A stretch of 5,844 bases of DNA from Bacteroidales bacterium. Its GTDB lineage: Bacteria; Bacteroidota; Bacteroidia; Bacteroidales; UBA10428. Below the pieces are notes generated by a model. The model had not been told where the DNA came from, searched no databases, and saw only the letters and a list, made by a program, of their open reading frames with translations. Below, in pieces: positions 1 to 5,692 of the stretch. Position 1 is the first letter of the stretch. Each line of letters opens with the position of its first letter. The stretch covers positions 1 to 5,844 of the forward strand of contig JAFGOZ010000296.1 of assembly GCA_016926235.1 (NCBI GenBank), in the 5' to 3' direction. The position numbers were made by a program, and so were the translations under genes.

Positions 1-87
1 CGCGGTATAAGCTATTACAAAGCTGTCAAGGGAGTAGGAGCAAAAGCAAAAACCGTGACGAGCTTATGAATTATACCGTCCGTGTTA
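1..87. repeat. Repeat module M1, right end only (attC-like)
   Basis: This is the right-hand end of a repeat module that enters from outside the window. It matches the last 87 bases of module M3 (3789-3875) at 83 of 87 positions by direct comparison. It contains the shared tract GCAAAAACCGTGACGAGC, the arm AATTATACCG that would pair with CGGTATAATT at the missing left end, and the invariant terminus GTCCGTGTTA. Position 84 begins GTTAGGTGG, which is the complement of the box at the other end of the esterase unit (1220-1228). Read on the minus strand it lies just 3' of the esterase gene, where an integron attC site would be. The attC assignment is an inference; the repeat itself is plain. Confidence 0.85.
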
Positions 88-114
88 GGTGGTCGTAGCA
101 ATTTTTTTTCAGTC

Positions 115-1032
115 TTAATATTTTATAGTTGTATTATCCTTGATATAGCCTAAGGAAGTCAAGAATTTTACTGTATTTTCCATTGTTGAGGTGAAATCCT
201 CATCACCATAATATTTAAAGAAAAAACCATGATCACGTCCTTCATATAGTACTACTTCACAATTATTTCCATACTTTTTCATTTCTTCATAAAAACGGAT
301 TGCTTGATGGAAGTCGACACTTTTATCAGCTGTCCCGTGGAAAATTATAGTTGGAGGAGCACCCTCAGCAATATAATGAAATGGAGATATTTCGATAGCT
401 CTACCTTTAAGGCATCTTATAAGTTTCTTAGCATGGTAAGTCGGTTTCTCCAATCTTTTTGTTGTATCTGACAAATGCGCTGGCAAATCAAGAGCAGGAT
501 TAAATAATACCAAAGCGTTTGGAACAGAGCTTATGGACAAATCTTCATTTTCTTCATCAAAGTCTTTTACTAGCCCGGTACATGCTGCAAGGTAGCCACC
601 TGCGCTACCTCCTGCTGCTGTAATACGATTTTCATCAATACCGAGCTCAATGGCATGCGTTCTAAGCCATCTGATGGTTGATTTCGAATCTGCAATGCAG
701 TCAAAGAGTCGGTTATTTGTACGATAAGACGCAAGTATAGCTACCATCCTTTGTTCAACCAGGTACTGACATTGTGCCTTGAACTGCCAGACAGGACGCT
801 CATTAAATCCGCCACCATGAAAAAAAACTATAACAGGTAGTTTATCCATGTAATTTCGTTCAGAAGGCTGATATATATGCAGTTTCAGGCTTGTCAAGCC
901 GTTAGTTTTATAAACTCTGGTCTGCATTATAGGTTCATTGCTGGGAACTTGTGAATATGTTAATCCTGTGAAAGTCCATAACACAACCAGAAATAAATAC
1001 TTGAAATTTTTATCACCCGTTTTGTATCTCAT
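115..1032 (-). CDS. Exported alpha/beta-hydrolase esterase
   Basis: This is a carboxylesterase-like alpha/beta hydrolase of the fold-3 / hormone-sensitive-lipase-like group, probably cleaving small ester substrates outside the cytoplasm. With the start chosen here it has 305 residues. Residues 1-28 look like a signal peptide (basic start, then LFLVVLWTFTGLTYSQ). Family landmarks are the oxyanion motif HGGG at 72-75, the nucleophile elbow GGSAGG with Ser143, the acid in HGTADKSVD (Asp236) and the base in GRDHGFF (His268), so the triad is complete. The typical phrase RWLR-HA-LGID-RI precedes the elbow. An in-frame ATG at 1086 would add 18 residues, but 1032 gives a normal signal peptide and has AAGACTATA five bases upstream, as does the gene at 3360. 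It is the only gene of its cassette-like unit. The natural substrate cannot be told; acetyl-xylan esterase-like or general lipase/esterase roles are possible. Confidence 0.9.
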   Translation of the reverse strand: MRYKTGDKNFKYLFLVVLWTFTGLTYSQVPSNEPIMQTRVYKTNGLTSLKLHIYQPSERNYMDKLPVIVFFHGGGFNERPVWQFKAQCQYLVEQRMVAILASYRTNNRLFDCIADSKSTIRWLRTHAIELGIDENRITAAGGSAGGYLAACTGLVKDFDEENEDLSISSVPNALVLFNPALDLPAHLSDTTKRLEKPTYHAKKLIRCLKGRAIEISPFHYIAEGAPPTIIFHGTADKSVDFHQAIRFYEEMKKYGNNCEVVLYEGRDHGFFFKYYGDEDFTSTMENTVKFLTSLGYIKDNTTIKY

Positions 1033-1037
1033 AGAAT

Positions 1038-1046
1038 TATAGTCTT
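1038..1046 (-). promoter_or_regulatory. Shared AAGACTATA element before esterase start
   Basis: Read on the minus strand, AAGACTATA lies five bases before the ATG at 1032. The same nine bases lie four bases before the ATG at 3360. The two genes are otherwise unrelated, so this may be a leader or translation-initiation element. It supports 1032 rather than 1086 as the esterase start. Function is inferred and coincidence is possible with only two copies. Confidence 0.3.
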
Positions 1047-1093
1047 TTATGAAAATTGGATACATAATAGTAAAAAAACAATACATTACTTAA

Positions 1094-1231
1094 GCCGTTA
1101 GGTGGCGTAGCATTATTTGTTTCGGCTGTTGAAAAGTCAAGGTTTAATCGAAAGTATAAGTTATCTATCATTGAAAATTGTCATGGGATTACTTTTTAGT
1201 CTCCAGCGGTCGAGCTATGCCACCTAACGGC
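1094..1231. repeat. Long inverted repeat in the esterase leader
   Basis: The arms are GCCGTTAGGTGGCGTAGC (1094-1111) and GCTATGCCACCTAACGGC (1214-1231). They are complementary at 17 of 18 positions and 102 bases apart. The right arm is the cassette-end box of unit 1 plus the first three bases of module M2. The left arm is therefore an inverted extra copy of a cassette/module junction, directly upstream of the esterase gene. The stretch between the arms is AT-rich, has no ORF of useful size and presumably carries the promoter, though I see no convincing consensus match. It could be a remnant of a gene-less cassette whose module was lost. Confidence 0.7.
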
Positions 1232-1619
1232 CCGGCAATATGGGGAGGTTGTGTTACCCGACGACAGCACCGGGCAGAATCCTGGTACCCCGCATCAGCG
1301 GGGCCACAAAACTGTCACGGTGCAAGGAGGGTATGGCACGTGTTTTTGCCGTCATGGCACAAATTTTATTGCGGGCTGGCGCGATCGCGGTATAAGTTCT
1401 ATCGAAGCCACGAATTTATCCCCGGGTACAAAAATGGTTGCGGGCACTGGCGAAGTGTCGCGGTACAATTTATCTCGGAGCCAGAAATTTATCATGGTGC
1501 AGAATTTAAATTGCGTGCAGATGAGCGTGTCCGGGTGCAACAACCAATACAAATTTGTCTTGAGTGCAGGAGCATAAGCAAAAACCGTGACAAACAACTT
1601 ACCCATATTGTCCGTGTTA
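1225..1619. repeat. Repeat module M2, complete (attC-like, 395 bp)
   Basis: This is a full module from TAAC (1225) to GTTA (1619), GC-rich compared with the flanking genes. Terminal stem: CAATATGGG (1236-1244) pairs with CCCATATTG (1602-1610), AGGTTGT (1246-1252) with ACAACTT (1594-1600, one G-T pair), and GTTAC with GTGAC (1587-1591) by wobble. An inner pair is TTTTTGC (1343-1349) with GCAAAAA (1578-1584). Two degenerate internal units starting with TTGCGGGC at 1369 and 1438 carry CGCGGTAYAA at 1386 and 1459. Its first 39 bases are identical to those of M5. It separates the serine-hydrolase stop codon from the leader of the esterase. ORFs across it are fortuitous. The role as a recombination site is inferred from structure and placement. 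Confidence 0.85.
1288..1303. repeat. Perfect GC hairpin unique to module M2
   Basis: CCCCGC (1288-1293) and GCGGGG (1298-1303) form a six-base-pair stem around the loop ATCA. At the aligned place M5 has TGGTAC-TTTAG-CCAGAAAACTG, so in M2 the hairpin replaces about five bases. The flanking bases are shared between the two modules. Confidence 0.6.
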
Positions 1620-1635
1620 TGGGCAGTTATTTTTT

Positions 1636-3360
1636 TCACTCCTTTATAAATATTGATCCAAAAAGAGCATCTAGTGATTCATTTGAAAATTTGAAATCTC
1701 TTATTTTACCATCTGGATATCTATGAAATATTAAGAATCCATATTTACATCCAAATAAGTCTTTTTCTAATGGTACAAATACTACATTATCTTTATTTAG
1801 AAAATTCCCAGTAATCAAATTGTTACCTTTTACTTCAAAATTAAATGATTTTTGAAGTTCTACAGAATAGTATATACCGGTATAATCCAATAAATCCTGA
1901 TTTGTATTATTTATTATGATTTTTGCGGTATCTTTTTGTATTATAACGTAATTTCTATTAAGTGAATCTTTGGCAAAGAAATATTGCAAACCTTCCTGAC
2001 CCTTGACACGGAAAATATTTTCCTTTTCTGGAATTAGTTCATTCTGTTCAACATTATCAAAACCATTCCCGCTTTGAAATGATCTACTTGTAAGTTTGTT
2101 GTTATCAACTATTACTTGTATAAAACTATTATTCGAAATCTTATAGAATCCTTCATATGAATTAAAGTGAATCTTACTTTTATAGGATATTGCATCCCAT
2201 ATATCTGTATTTTTAACCTTTTTGATATTAATATTTAGATTTTCAAAAAGCAAATCTTCGATATAATTATACATATCAGTTGTCATTGACCGATCTGTCT
2301 GAATGTTGCTTAGCACTATATAACATGCATCTTTCTCCATAAACCGTGTAACACGTGCCCTATATCCATATGAAGAACCTTCAGATTTATCCCATATTAT
2401 ATTCAGTGTTTCCTTTCCATCGTTATATGAAACTGGAGAAATCTCTGCTGAATAGCTTAAAAATATTTTGTTGCCGTCATATCCGGTAAATGTAGGTGTT
2501 TGTGGTTTTATTAAAAGGTCTTTATACTCCTTTGTCAGTATACTGTCCGCTTTAGGGGTAAATATCTTTTGAAATTTATATAAATCAGTTGTTGTTGAAA
2601 TTATGTCACCAGCGCCTAAGCAATTTGATTCCTCTTCATTGCGATTATTCACAAGTCCGCTGATTCCTTTTTTATAACCTGTTGCCTTATCTTTTATTAT
2701 TGTAAGATTATTAGCAACACTAGAACTATTCATATCCAATGGATTAAAAATATATTCCTGAAGCAATTCGGCGTAAGATTTTTTTGCTACTTTCTCTAAA
2801 ATGACTGCAAGAAGATAATACCCTGGACTTGAATAGGTGTATCCCTGTCCGGGTTCATGTGCAAGTTTTTTATCCCAAAAAAGTTGTAAATATTCTTGCT
2901 GAGTATGAAATATTTTGTCTTGGCCATCAAAATATTCAGGTATTATATTATAATGTTGTCCAATCCCTGATTGATGCATTAGTAGATGATGAATTGTTAT
3001 TTTACTAGCAAATTCTTTTGGATAATCCGGCAAATATTTGTCAATTGTAGCATTTAAATCAACTAATCCTTTCTCTGCCATTTTAAGTGTTAAAATTGCT
3101 GTAAAATGCTTTGTAACCGAACCTATCTCATATTTTGTATTACTTTTATTGGAGATGTTGTATTCAATATTAGCCATTCCATAACCTTTATTGATTAATA
3201 TTTTATCCCCAATAGCGATTAAAATAGTACCGCTAAACTTATCAGGAAGCAAATTGATATAATTGTCAAGTTTTTTTTCAATTGAGATGTTTTGCCCTAA
3301 AGTTATATTTATGAAGATGTTACAATTGAGTATAACCAGAAAATAAATTTTAAATTTCAT
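1636..3360 (-). CDS. Exported serine hydrolase, class C beta-lactamase/PBP family
   Basis: This 574-residue protein belongs to the beta-lactamase-related serine hydrolases (PF00144 type), which includes D-aminopeptidases, esterases and class C-like enzymes. It has a signal peptide at 1-23 ending LGQ. The catalytic SxxK motif is SVTK at 81-84, within the typical YEIGSVTKHFTA. The second motif is YSS at 176-178 (YTYSSPGYYLLA) where YxN is usual. A GAGDIISTTTDL block lies at 249-260. The third motif, usually HxG or KTG, seems replaced by YGYR near 331-334, before the strand ending VLSN. Residues from about 380 to 574 form a beta-rich C-terminal extension similar in style to the accessory domain of many Bacteroidota members. 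True beta-lactam resistance is unlikely; peptide or ester hydrolysis in the periplasm is more plausible. The stop codon is close to the cassette box at 1616, and AAGACTATA lies just before the start. Confidence 0.88.
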   Translation of the reverse strand: MKFKIYFLVILNCNIFINITLGQNISIEKKLDNYINLLPDKFSGTILIAIGDKILINKGYGMANIEYNISNKSNTKYEIGSVTKHFTAILTLKMAEKGLVDLNATIDKYLPDYPKEFASKITIHHLLMHQSGIGQHYNIIPEYFDGQDKIFHTQQEYLQLFWDKKLAHEPGQGYTYSSPGYYLLAVILEKVAKKSYAELLQEYIFNPLDMNSSSVANNLTIIKDKATGYKKGISGLVNNRNEEESNCLGAGDIISTTTDLYKFQKIFTPKADSILTKEYKDLLIKPQTPTFTGYDGNKIFLSYSAEISPVSYNDGKETLNIIWDKSEGSSYGYRARVTRFMEKDACYIVLSNIQTDRSMTTDMYNYIEDLLFENLNINIKKVKNTDIWDAISYKSKIHFNSYEGFYKISNNSFIQVIVDNNKLTSRSFQSGNGFDNVEQNELIPEKENIFRVKGQEGLQYFFAKDSLNRNYVIIQKDTAKIIINNTNQDLLDYTGIYYSVELQKSFNFEVKGNNLITGNFLNKDNVVFVPLEKDLFGCKYGFLIFHRYPDGKIRDFKFSNESLDALFGSIFIKE

Positions 3361-3364
3361 ATGG

Positions 3365-3373
3365 TATAGTCTT
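3365..3373 (-). promoter_or_regulatory. Shared AAGACTATA element before serine-hydrolase start
   Basis: This is the second copy of the nonamer also seen before the esterase start. On the minus strand it ends four bases before the ATG at 3360. It may be a leader or ribosome-contact element; evidence is limited to two copies. Confidence 0.3.
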
Positions 3374-3511
3374 AATTAGTAAACATATGAAGCAAAATGT
3401 CTTGATTTTGTTAACATAGCGTTAATGTCACGTTAATAGTGTTGAGTTGTCTTGATATGATAATTAAGAGCATTGATAAACATTTTAGTTACTTGTGAGG
3501 TATAGGTTGTT

Positions 3512-3557
3512 GCGCTGATAACGAAATTGTCTGGGTTAACTGTCACTTGATCAGCGC
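3512..3557. repeat. Inverted repeat in the serine-hydrolase leader
   Basis: GCGCTGAT (3512-3519) and ATCAGCGC (3550-3557) are perfect complements 30 bases apart, immediately inside the TGCCCATAAC box. It occupies the place where units 1 and 3 have their extra cassette-end copies, but its sequence is unrelated to the box. The rest of the 206-base leader (3361-3566) is AT-rich, with CGTTAAT repeated near 3420-3437. I see no reliable promoter match or small gene in it. Confidence 0.45.
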
Positions 3558-3566
3558 TATTGCCCA

Positions 3567-3875
3567 TAACGGCCCGGCGGTATAATTGCGTAAGCGTTAC
3601 TCGACGAAGCATCCGGGCAGAGTCCAGATACTTTAGCCAGAATGCTGTCACAGTGCGAGGAGAGTACGGCGCGGTTTTTGCCATCCAGGTACAAGTTTTG
3701 TGGCTTATACGAGTGTCGCGGTACAAGGTTGATCGAAGGCAGGTAACAAGTCAAGGTTCAAGAGTTTAATAGCGGGCAGTGGTGCGATCGCGGTATAAGC
3801 TATTACAAATCTGTCATGGGTGAAGGAGCAAAAGCAAAAACCGTGACGAGCTTATGAATTATACCGTCCGTGTTA
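3567..3875. repeat. Repeat module M3, complete but short (attC-like, 309 bp)
   Basis: The module runs from TAAC (3567) to GTTA (3875). Terminal stem: CGGTATAATT (3578-3587) pairs with AATTATACCG (3857-3866), TAAGC (3591-3595) with GCTTA (3850-3854), and GTTAC (3596-3600) with GTGAC (3843-3847) by wobble. An inner ten-base pairing is CGGTTTTTGC (3672-3681) with GCAAAAACCG (3834-3843). CGCGGTAYAA occurs at 3717 and 3789. It is about 80 bases shorter than M2 and M4 and lacks their interior segment containing the ATTTATCTCGGA-type sequence. The right end is nearly identical to M1. It holds no credible gene. Confidence 0.85.
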
Positions 3876-3929
3876 TGGTTAGTTCATTTTTCTTCTAGAT
3901 ATTCAAAAGTTCTATTACTAAGTTTTATT

Positions 3930-4325
3930 TTATTTCTTTCTGATGTAAAAAGATATTGGACCATCAACATACGCAGAATTTAAAATCAGGCTGTCATGCT
4001 CAATTGAAATTTGAACTCGAATATCTGAATCATAAAATAATATACTCTTATTTGGGTCATCCGAATTTATTTCGACTTTGTAATTTGTTGTGGTTGTTAG
4101 CGTATCATTTTTATATTCTTTCATAATGCCCTGGTTTGAAAATTCAATAGTATTTGTGTAACCAGTTGTCTGGGGATTTGATACATGTCCTGTCCATGGA
4201 CTAACTGATTTTAGCCAATCCCATCTGCCAATAATTATATCAGCAATTGTATCTGTATCTTTTTGACAGCTTAATGTAAATACAATCAATATTATCCAGA
4301 GTCCGATATTTATAAGATTTTTCAT
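3930..4325 (-). CDS. Small lipoprotein, lipocalin-like
   Basis: This 131-residue protein starts with a lipoprotein signal: hydrophobic residues 5-18 followed by the lipobox LSC with Cys20 as the expected lipid-modified residue, then QKD. An acidic or Asp-rich residue after the Cys is common in exported Bacteroidota lipoproteins. The mature part begins IIGRWDWLKS, then has TGYTNTIEFSNQGIMKEY near 54-71, a Tyr-rich strand, and a C-terminal DSLILNSAYVDGPISFYIRK. This order resembles the lipocalin-like beta-barrel lipoproteins common in the phylum, whose ligands are mostly unknown. I do not recognise a specific family and assign no function. It is the only gene of its unit. There is no obvious Shine-Dalgarno site before the ATG. 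Confidence 0.82.
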   Translation of the reverse strand: MKNLINIGLWIILIVFTLSCQKDTDTIADIIIGRWDWLKSVSPWTGHVSNPQTTGYTNTIEFSNQGIMKEYKNDTLTTTTNYKVEINSDDPNKSILFYDSDIRVQISIEHDSLILNSAYVDGPISFYIRKK

Positions 4326-4400
4326 TCGAGAATAGGATAAATTTATGAATTCTTGATCACAAAAATCATGCTAGAATTTGCATAATTATGGTATCTAAAT

Positions 4401-4431
4401 TTTCAATTGAAATCATGAAATTGATTTTCAT
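4401..4431. repeat. AT-rich palindromes upstream of the lipoprotein gene
   Basis: TTTCAATTGAAA (4401-4412) is a perfect 12-base palindrome. Next to it ATGAAA-TTGAT-TTTCAT (4415-4431) is a six-base-pair hairpin. Both lie about 75-105 bases before the lipoprotein start, next to the extra cassette-end copy. They could be operator-like sites or simply AT-rich sequence. Confidence 0.3.
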
Positions 4432-4491
4432 GTTATGGTTAGTTCTATTCAAGTTATCTAATGTCCACTGATGCTGCGAATTAACCATAAC
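4431..4491. repeat. Inverted repeat in lipoprotein leader with extra cassette end
   Basis: TGTTATGGTTAGTTC at 4431-4445 is an exact 15-base direct copy of 3871-3885, the other end of the same unit. It faces the inverted copy GAATTAACCATAAC (4478-4491) with 32 bases between. On the minus strand the order is box, 32 bases, inverted box, AT palindromes, gene. The spacer contains TAGATAACTT (minus strand), also present in the corresponding spacer of unit 1 (1158-1167). Confidence 0.65.
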
Positions 4492-4876
4492 GGCCCGGCG
4501 GTATAATTTAGTGGGCGTTACCCTATGCATTCCGGCCGAACCACTAATCCGGTTTCATTAGCAGAGGGCTTCTTTCGATCGGAAAAGGAGGGTACGGCGT
4601 GGTTTTTGCCATCCATTTACAAGGTTTGATCGAGGCCGGGCGTTTCGCGATACAAGTTTTGCCGGAGCCGCTATTTTATCCCCTGTTACAAATTTGGTTG
4701 GGGCATTGGCGCAGCGGAGGCGGTACAAATTATCTCGGAACCAGAAATTTATCACCGTGCAGGATTTTAATTGCGGCCATGTGTGCGTTTCCGGGTGCAA
4801 GTTTTACCAAGATTTGTCATAGGAGCAGGGTTATGCAAAAACCATGATGAGCCCATTAATTATACCGTCCGTGTTA
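4488..4876. repeat. Repeat module M4, complete (attC-like, 389 bp)
   Basis: The module runs from TAAC (4488) to GTTA (4876). Terminal stem: CGGTATAATT (4499-4508) pairs with AATTATACCG (4858-4867), and TGGGC (4512-4516) with GCCCA (4851-4855). The inner pairing is TGGTTTTTGC (4600-4609) with GCAAAAACCA (4835-4844), where M3 has C-G in place of the outer T-A pair. The CGCGGTAYAA motif appears as CGCGATACAA at 4646 and GGCGGTACAA at 4719. The stretch 4519-4590 differs from the other modules, while 4719-4800 resembles M2. It lies 3' of the MBL gene. ORFs within it are not conserved with credible starts. Confidence 0.85.
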
Positions 4877-5692
4877 GGCGGAGCCGTTTTTTTTTGTTTT
4901 TAAATAGTAGTATTGATTTTATCAACTCGATTAATTGATAGAGGTATAATTCAATTGTTTTCTAATTACTTCAATTGGAAAAGCTTTCCCATGTCCGGGA
5001 TAGATAAAACTAATCCCTTTGTCAATAAGAGTCTTCCAATTTTCCTTTATAGCATTAATGTCTTGGGCATAAATTGGTAAACCTGGTTTCCATCTGAAAG
5101 GGAACCCATTATGTGCCATACAACCCACGAAAGCTTCACCAGAATTCAGTATTACACTCAAAGAGCCAGTAGTATGTCCTGGGGTATGTAAAATTTGTCC
5201 GTCTATTCCATATTCAGAAAGTGGATAGGGTTCATTATCAAGAAGAATGTCCGGGGTGAATTTTGGGAAAGATATTTTAAAAGTAAAGATTAATGGTTGA
5301 GTAATTTTACCTTTGAAGTTAACACCCTTTGGTATTAATGCTTTGTCATGTTCAACACATTCTTTTTCGCTTTTATGAATTGCAATTTTAGCCCCGGTTA
5401 AATCTCTGATATCATTTGCAGAACCACAATGGTCGAAATGTGAATGAGTCAGGACGATAAGTTTAATCCGGGCTGGATCAATTTTATTTTTTGATAAGAC
5501 TTTTTTGAAAAGTTGAAGTTTATTTGGCATCCCGGCGTCAACCATTACTATCTCTTTACCAATGATTAAGTAGCAACTGGTCACACCCAGCTTAAAGGAG
5601 ATGATTTCTGTTGTCATGATGAGTGATAATAAGTGATTACTATTAATCCGATTCTGATTTTTGGTTTATTTCATTGGCCCGGTTACGCCTAA
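4491..5692 (-). mobile_element. Cassette-like unit 4 (MBL-fold hydrolase plus module M4)
   Basis: This complete unit of 1202 bp holds one gene and its 3' module. The ends GTTAGGCG (4873-4880) and CGCCTAAC (5686-5693) are exact eight-base complements. GTTAGGC fits the integron GTTRRRY box and GCCTAAC fits RYYYAAC. The leader is only about 70 bases, the shortest of the four, with no extra cassette-end copy. Mobility is inferred. Confidence 0.5.
4931..5617 (-). CDS. Metallo-beta-lactamase-fold hydrolase
   Basis: This 228-residue cytoplasmic protein with no signal peptide belongs to the MBL-fold superfamily, in the broad glyoxalase II-like/general hydrolase group. The opening strands lead to VMVDAGM (Asp28). 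The metal motif HxHxDH is HSHFDH at 58-63, followed by Cys64-Gly65. The next ligand is His148 in LHTPGHTTGS. The strand that normally gives the bridging Asp (often VGD) reads AFVGCMAH, with Cys166 at that place. The final ligand is His209 in YPGHG. PFRWKPGLPIYAQD (173-186) between them is a distinctive loop. The reaction is unknown; thioester, lactone or phosphodiester cleavage are all possible in the superfamily. It is unlikely to be an authentic secreted beta-lactamase. The start at 5617 begins the fold directly. It is the only gene of its cassette-like unit. Confidence 0.9.
   Translation of the reverse strand: MTTEIISFKLGVTSCYLIIGKEIVMVDAGMPNKLQLFKKVLSKNKIDPARIKLIVLTHSHFDHCGSANDIRDLTGAKIAIHKSEKECVEHDKALIPKGVNFKGKITQPLIFTFKISFPKFTPDILLDNEPYPLSEYGIDGQILHTPGHTTGSLSVILNSGEAFVGCMAHNGFPFRWKPGLPIYAQDINAIKENWKTLIDKGISFIYPGHGKAFPIEVIRKQLNYTSIN

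Larger units (their letters stand above)
1..1227 (-). mobile_element. Cassette-like unit 1, partial (esterase plus module M1)
   Basis: On the minus strand the unit starts at the GTTAGGTGG box before module M2, runs through a 138-bp inverted-repeat leader and the esterase gene, and ends with CCACCTAAC followed by module M1, whose far end is outside the window. The two unit ends, GTTAGGTGGTCGTAGC (84-99) and the complement of GCTATGCCACCTAAC (1214-1228), match with one gap and one substitution. The boundary is placed by analogy with the G^TT cut of integron attC sites. Mobility is inferred from organisation; no recombinase is present. Confidence 0.45.
1228..3569 (-). mobile_element. Cassette-like unit 2 (serine hydrolase plus module M2)
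   Basis: This complete unit of 2342 bp holds one gene and its 3' module. The ends are GTTATGGGCA (1616-1625) beside M2 and its exact complement TGCCCATAAC (3561-3570) at the start of M3. Joining them in a circle would flank M2 with two fully complementary boxes. In the array M2 instead has the ACCTAAC box of unit 1 on its left, as expected for an integrated cassette. The GTTATGG box departs from the integron GTTRRRY consensus at one internal position and at the last base. There is no integrase in view. Confidence 0.5.
3570..4490 (-). mobile_element. Cassette-like unit 3 (lipoprotein plus module M3)
   Basis: This complete unit of 921 bp holds the small lipoprotein gene and module M3. Its ends are GTTATGGTTAGTTC (3872-3885) and GAATTAACCATAAC (4478-4491), complementary at 13 of 14 positions. 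A third, direct copy of the end sits in the leader at 4431-4445. Unit boundaries are set at the inferred G^TT cut. The pairing of ends is seen directly; cassette mobility is inferred. Confidence 0.5.

Noticed and set aside
1380..1388. GCGATCGC palindromes as cyanobacterial HIP1 sites
   Set aside because: Only two occurrences, both inside the repeat modules, and the genes look like Bacteroidota.
1225..1619. Modules as insertion sequences or MITEs
   Set aside because: They have imperfect inverted ends but no transposase and no target-site duplications. The flanking boxes instead pair across the gene units.
1178..1726. Plus-strand open frames across module M2, including a 182-codon one
   Set aside because: They lie on repeat sequence, run antisense into the end of the serine-hydrolase gene, have no family features, and are not kept in M3 or M4.
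3433..3769. Short frames on both strands across the leader and module M3
   Set aside because: They overlap each other and the module stem, show no signal peptide or domain, and have no counterpart in the other modules.
4558..4800. Minus-strand frame in M4 sharing INFW-RD-LYR peptides with a frame in M2 (1352-1639)
   Set aside because: The similarity comes from the shared DNA repeat. The M4 copy would need a TTG start just after an in-frame stop, the M3 copy lacks the segment, and stem covariation argues for structure rather than coding.
1636..5617. Antibiotic-resistance cassette reading (two beta-lactamase-like genes)
   Set aside because: Both proteins belong to broad hydrolase superfamilies, lack hallmark residues of true beta-lactamases, and the MBL protein has no signal peptide.
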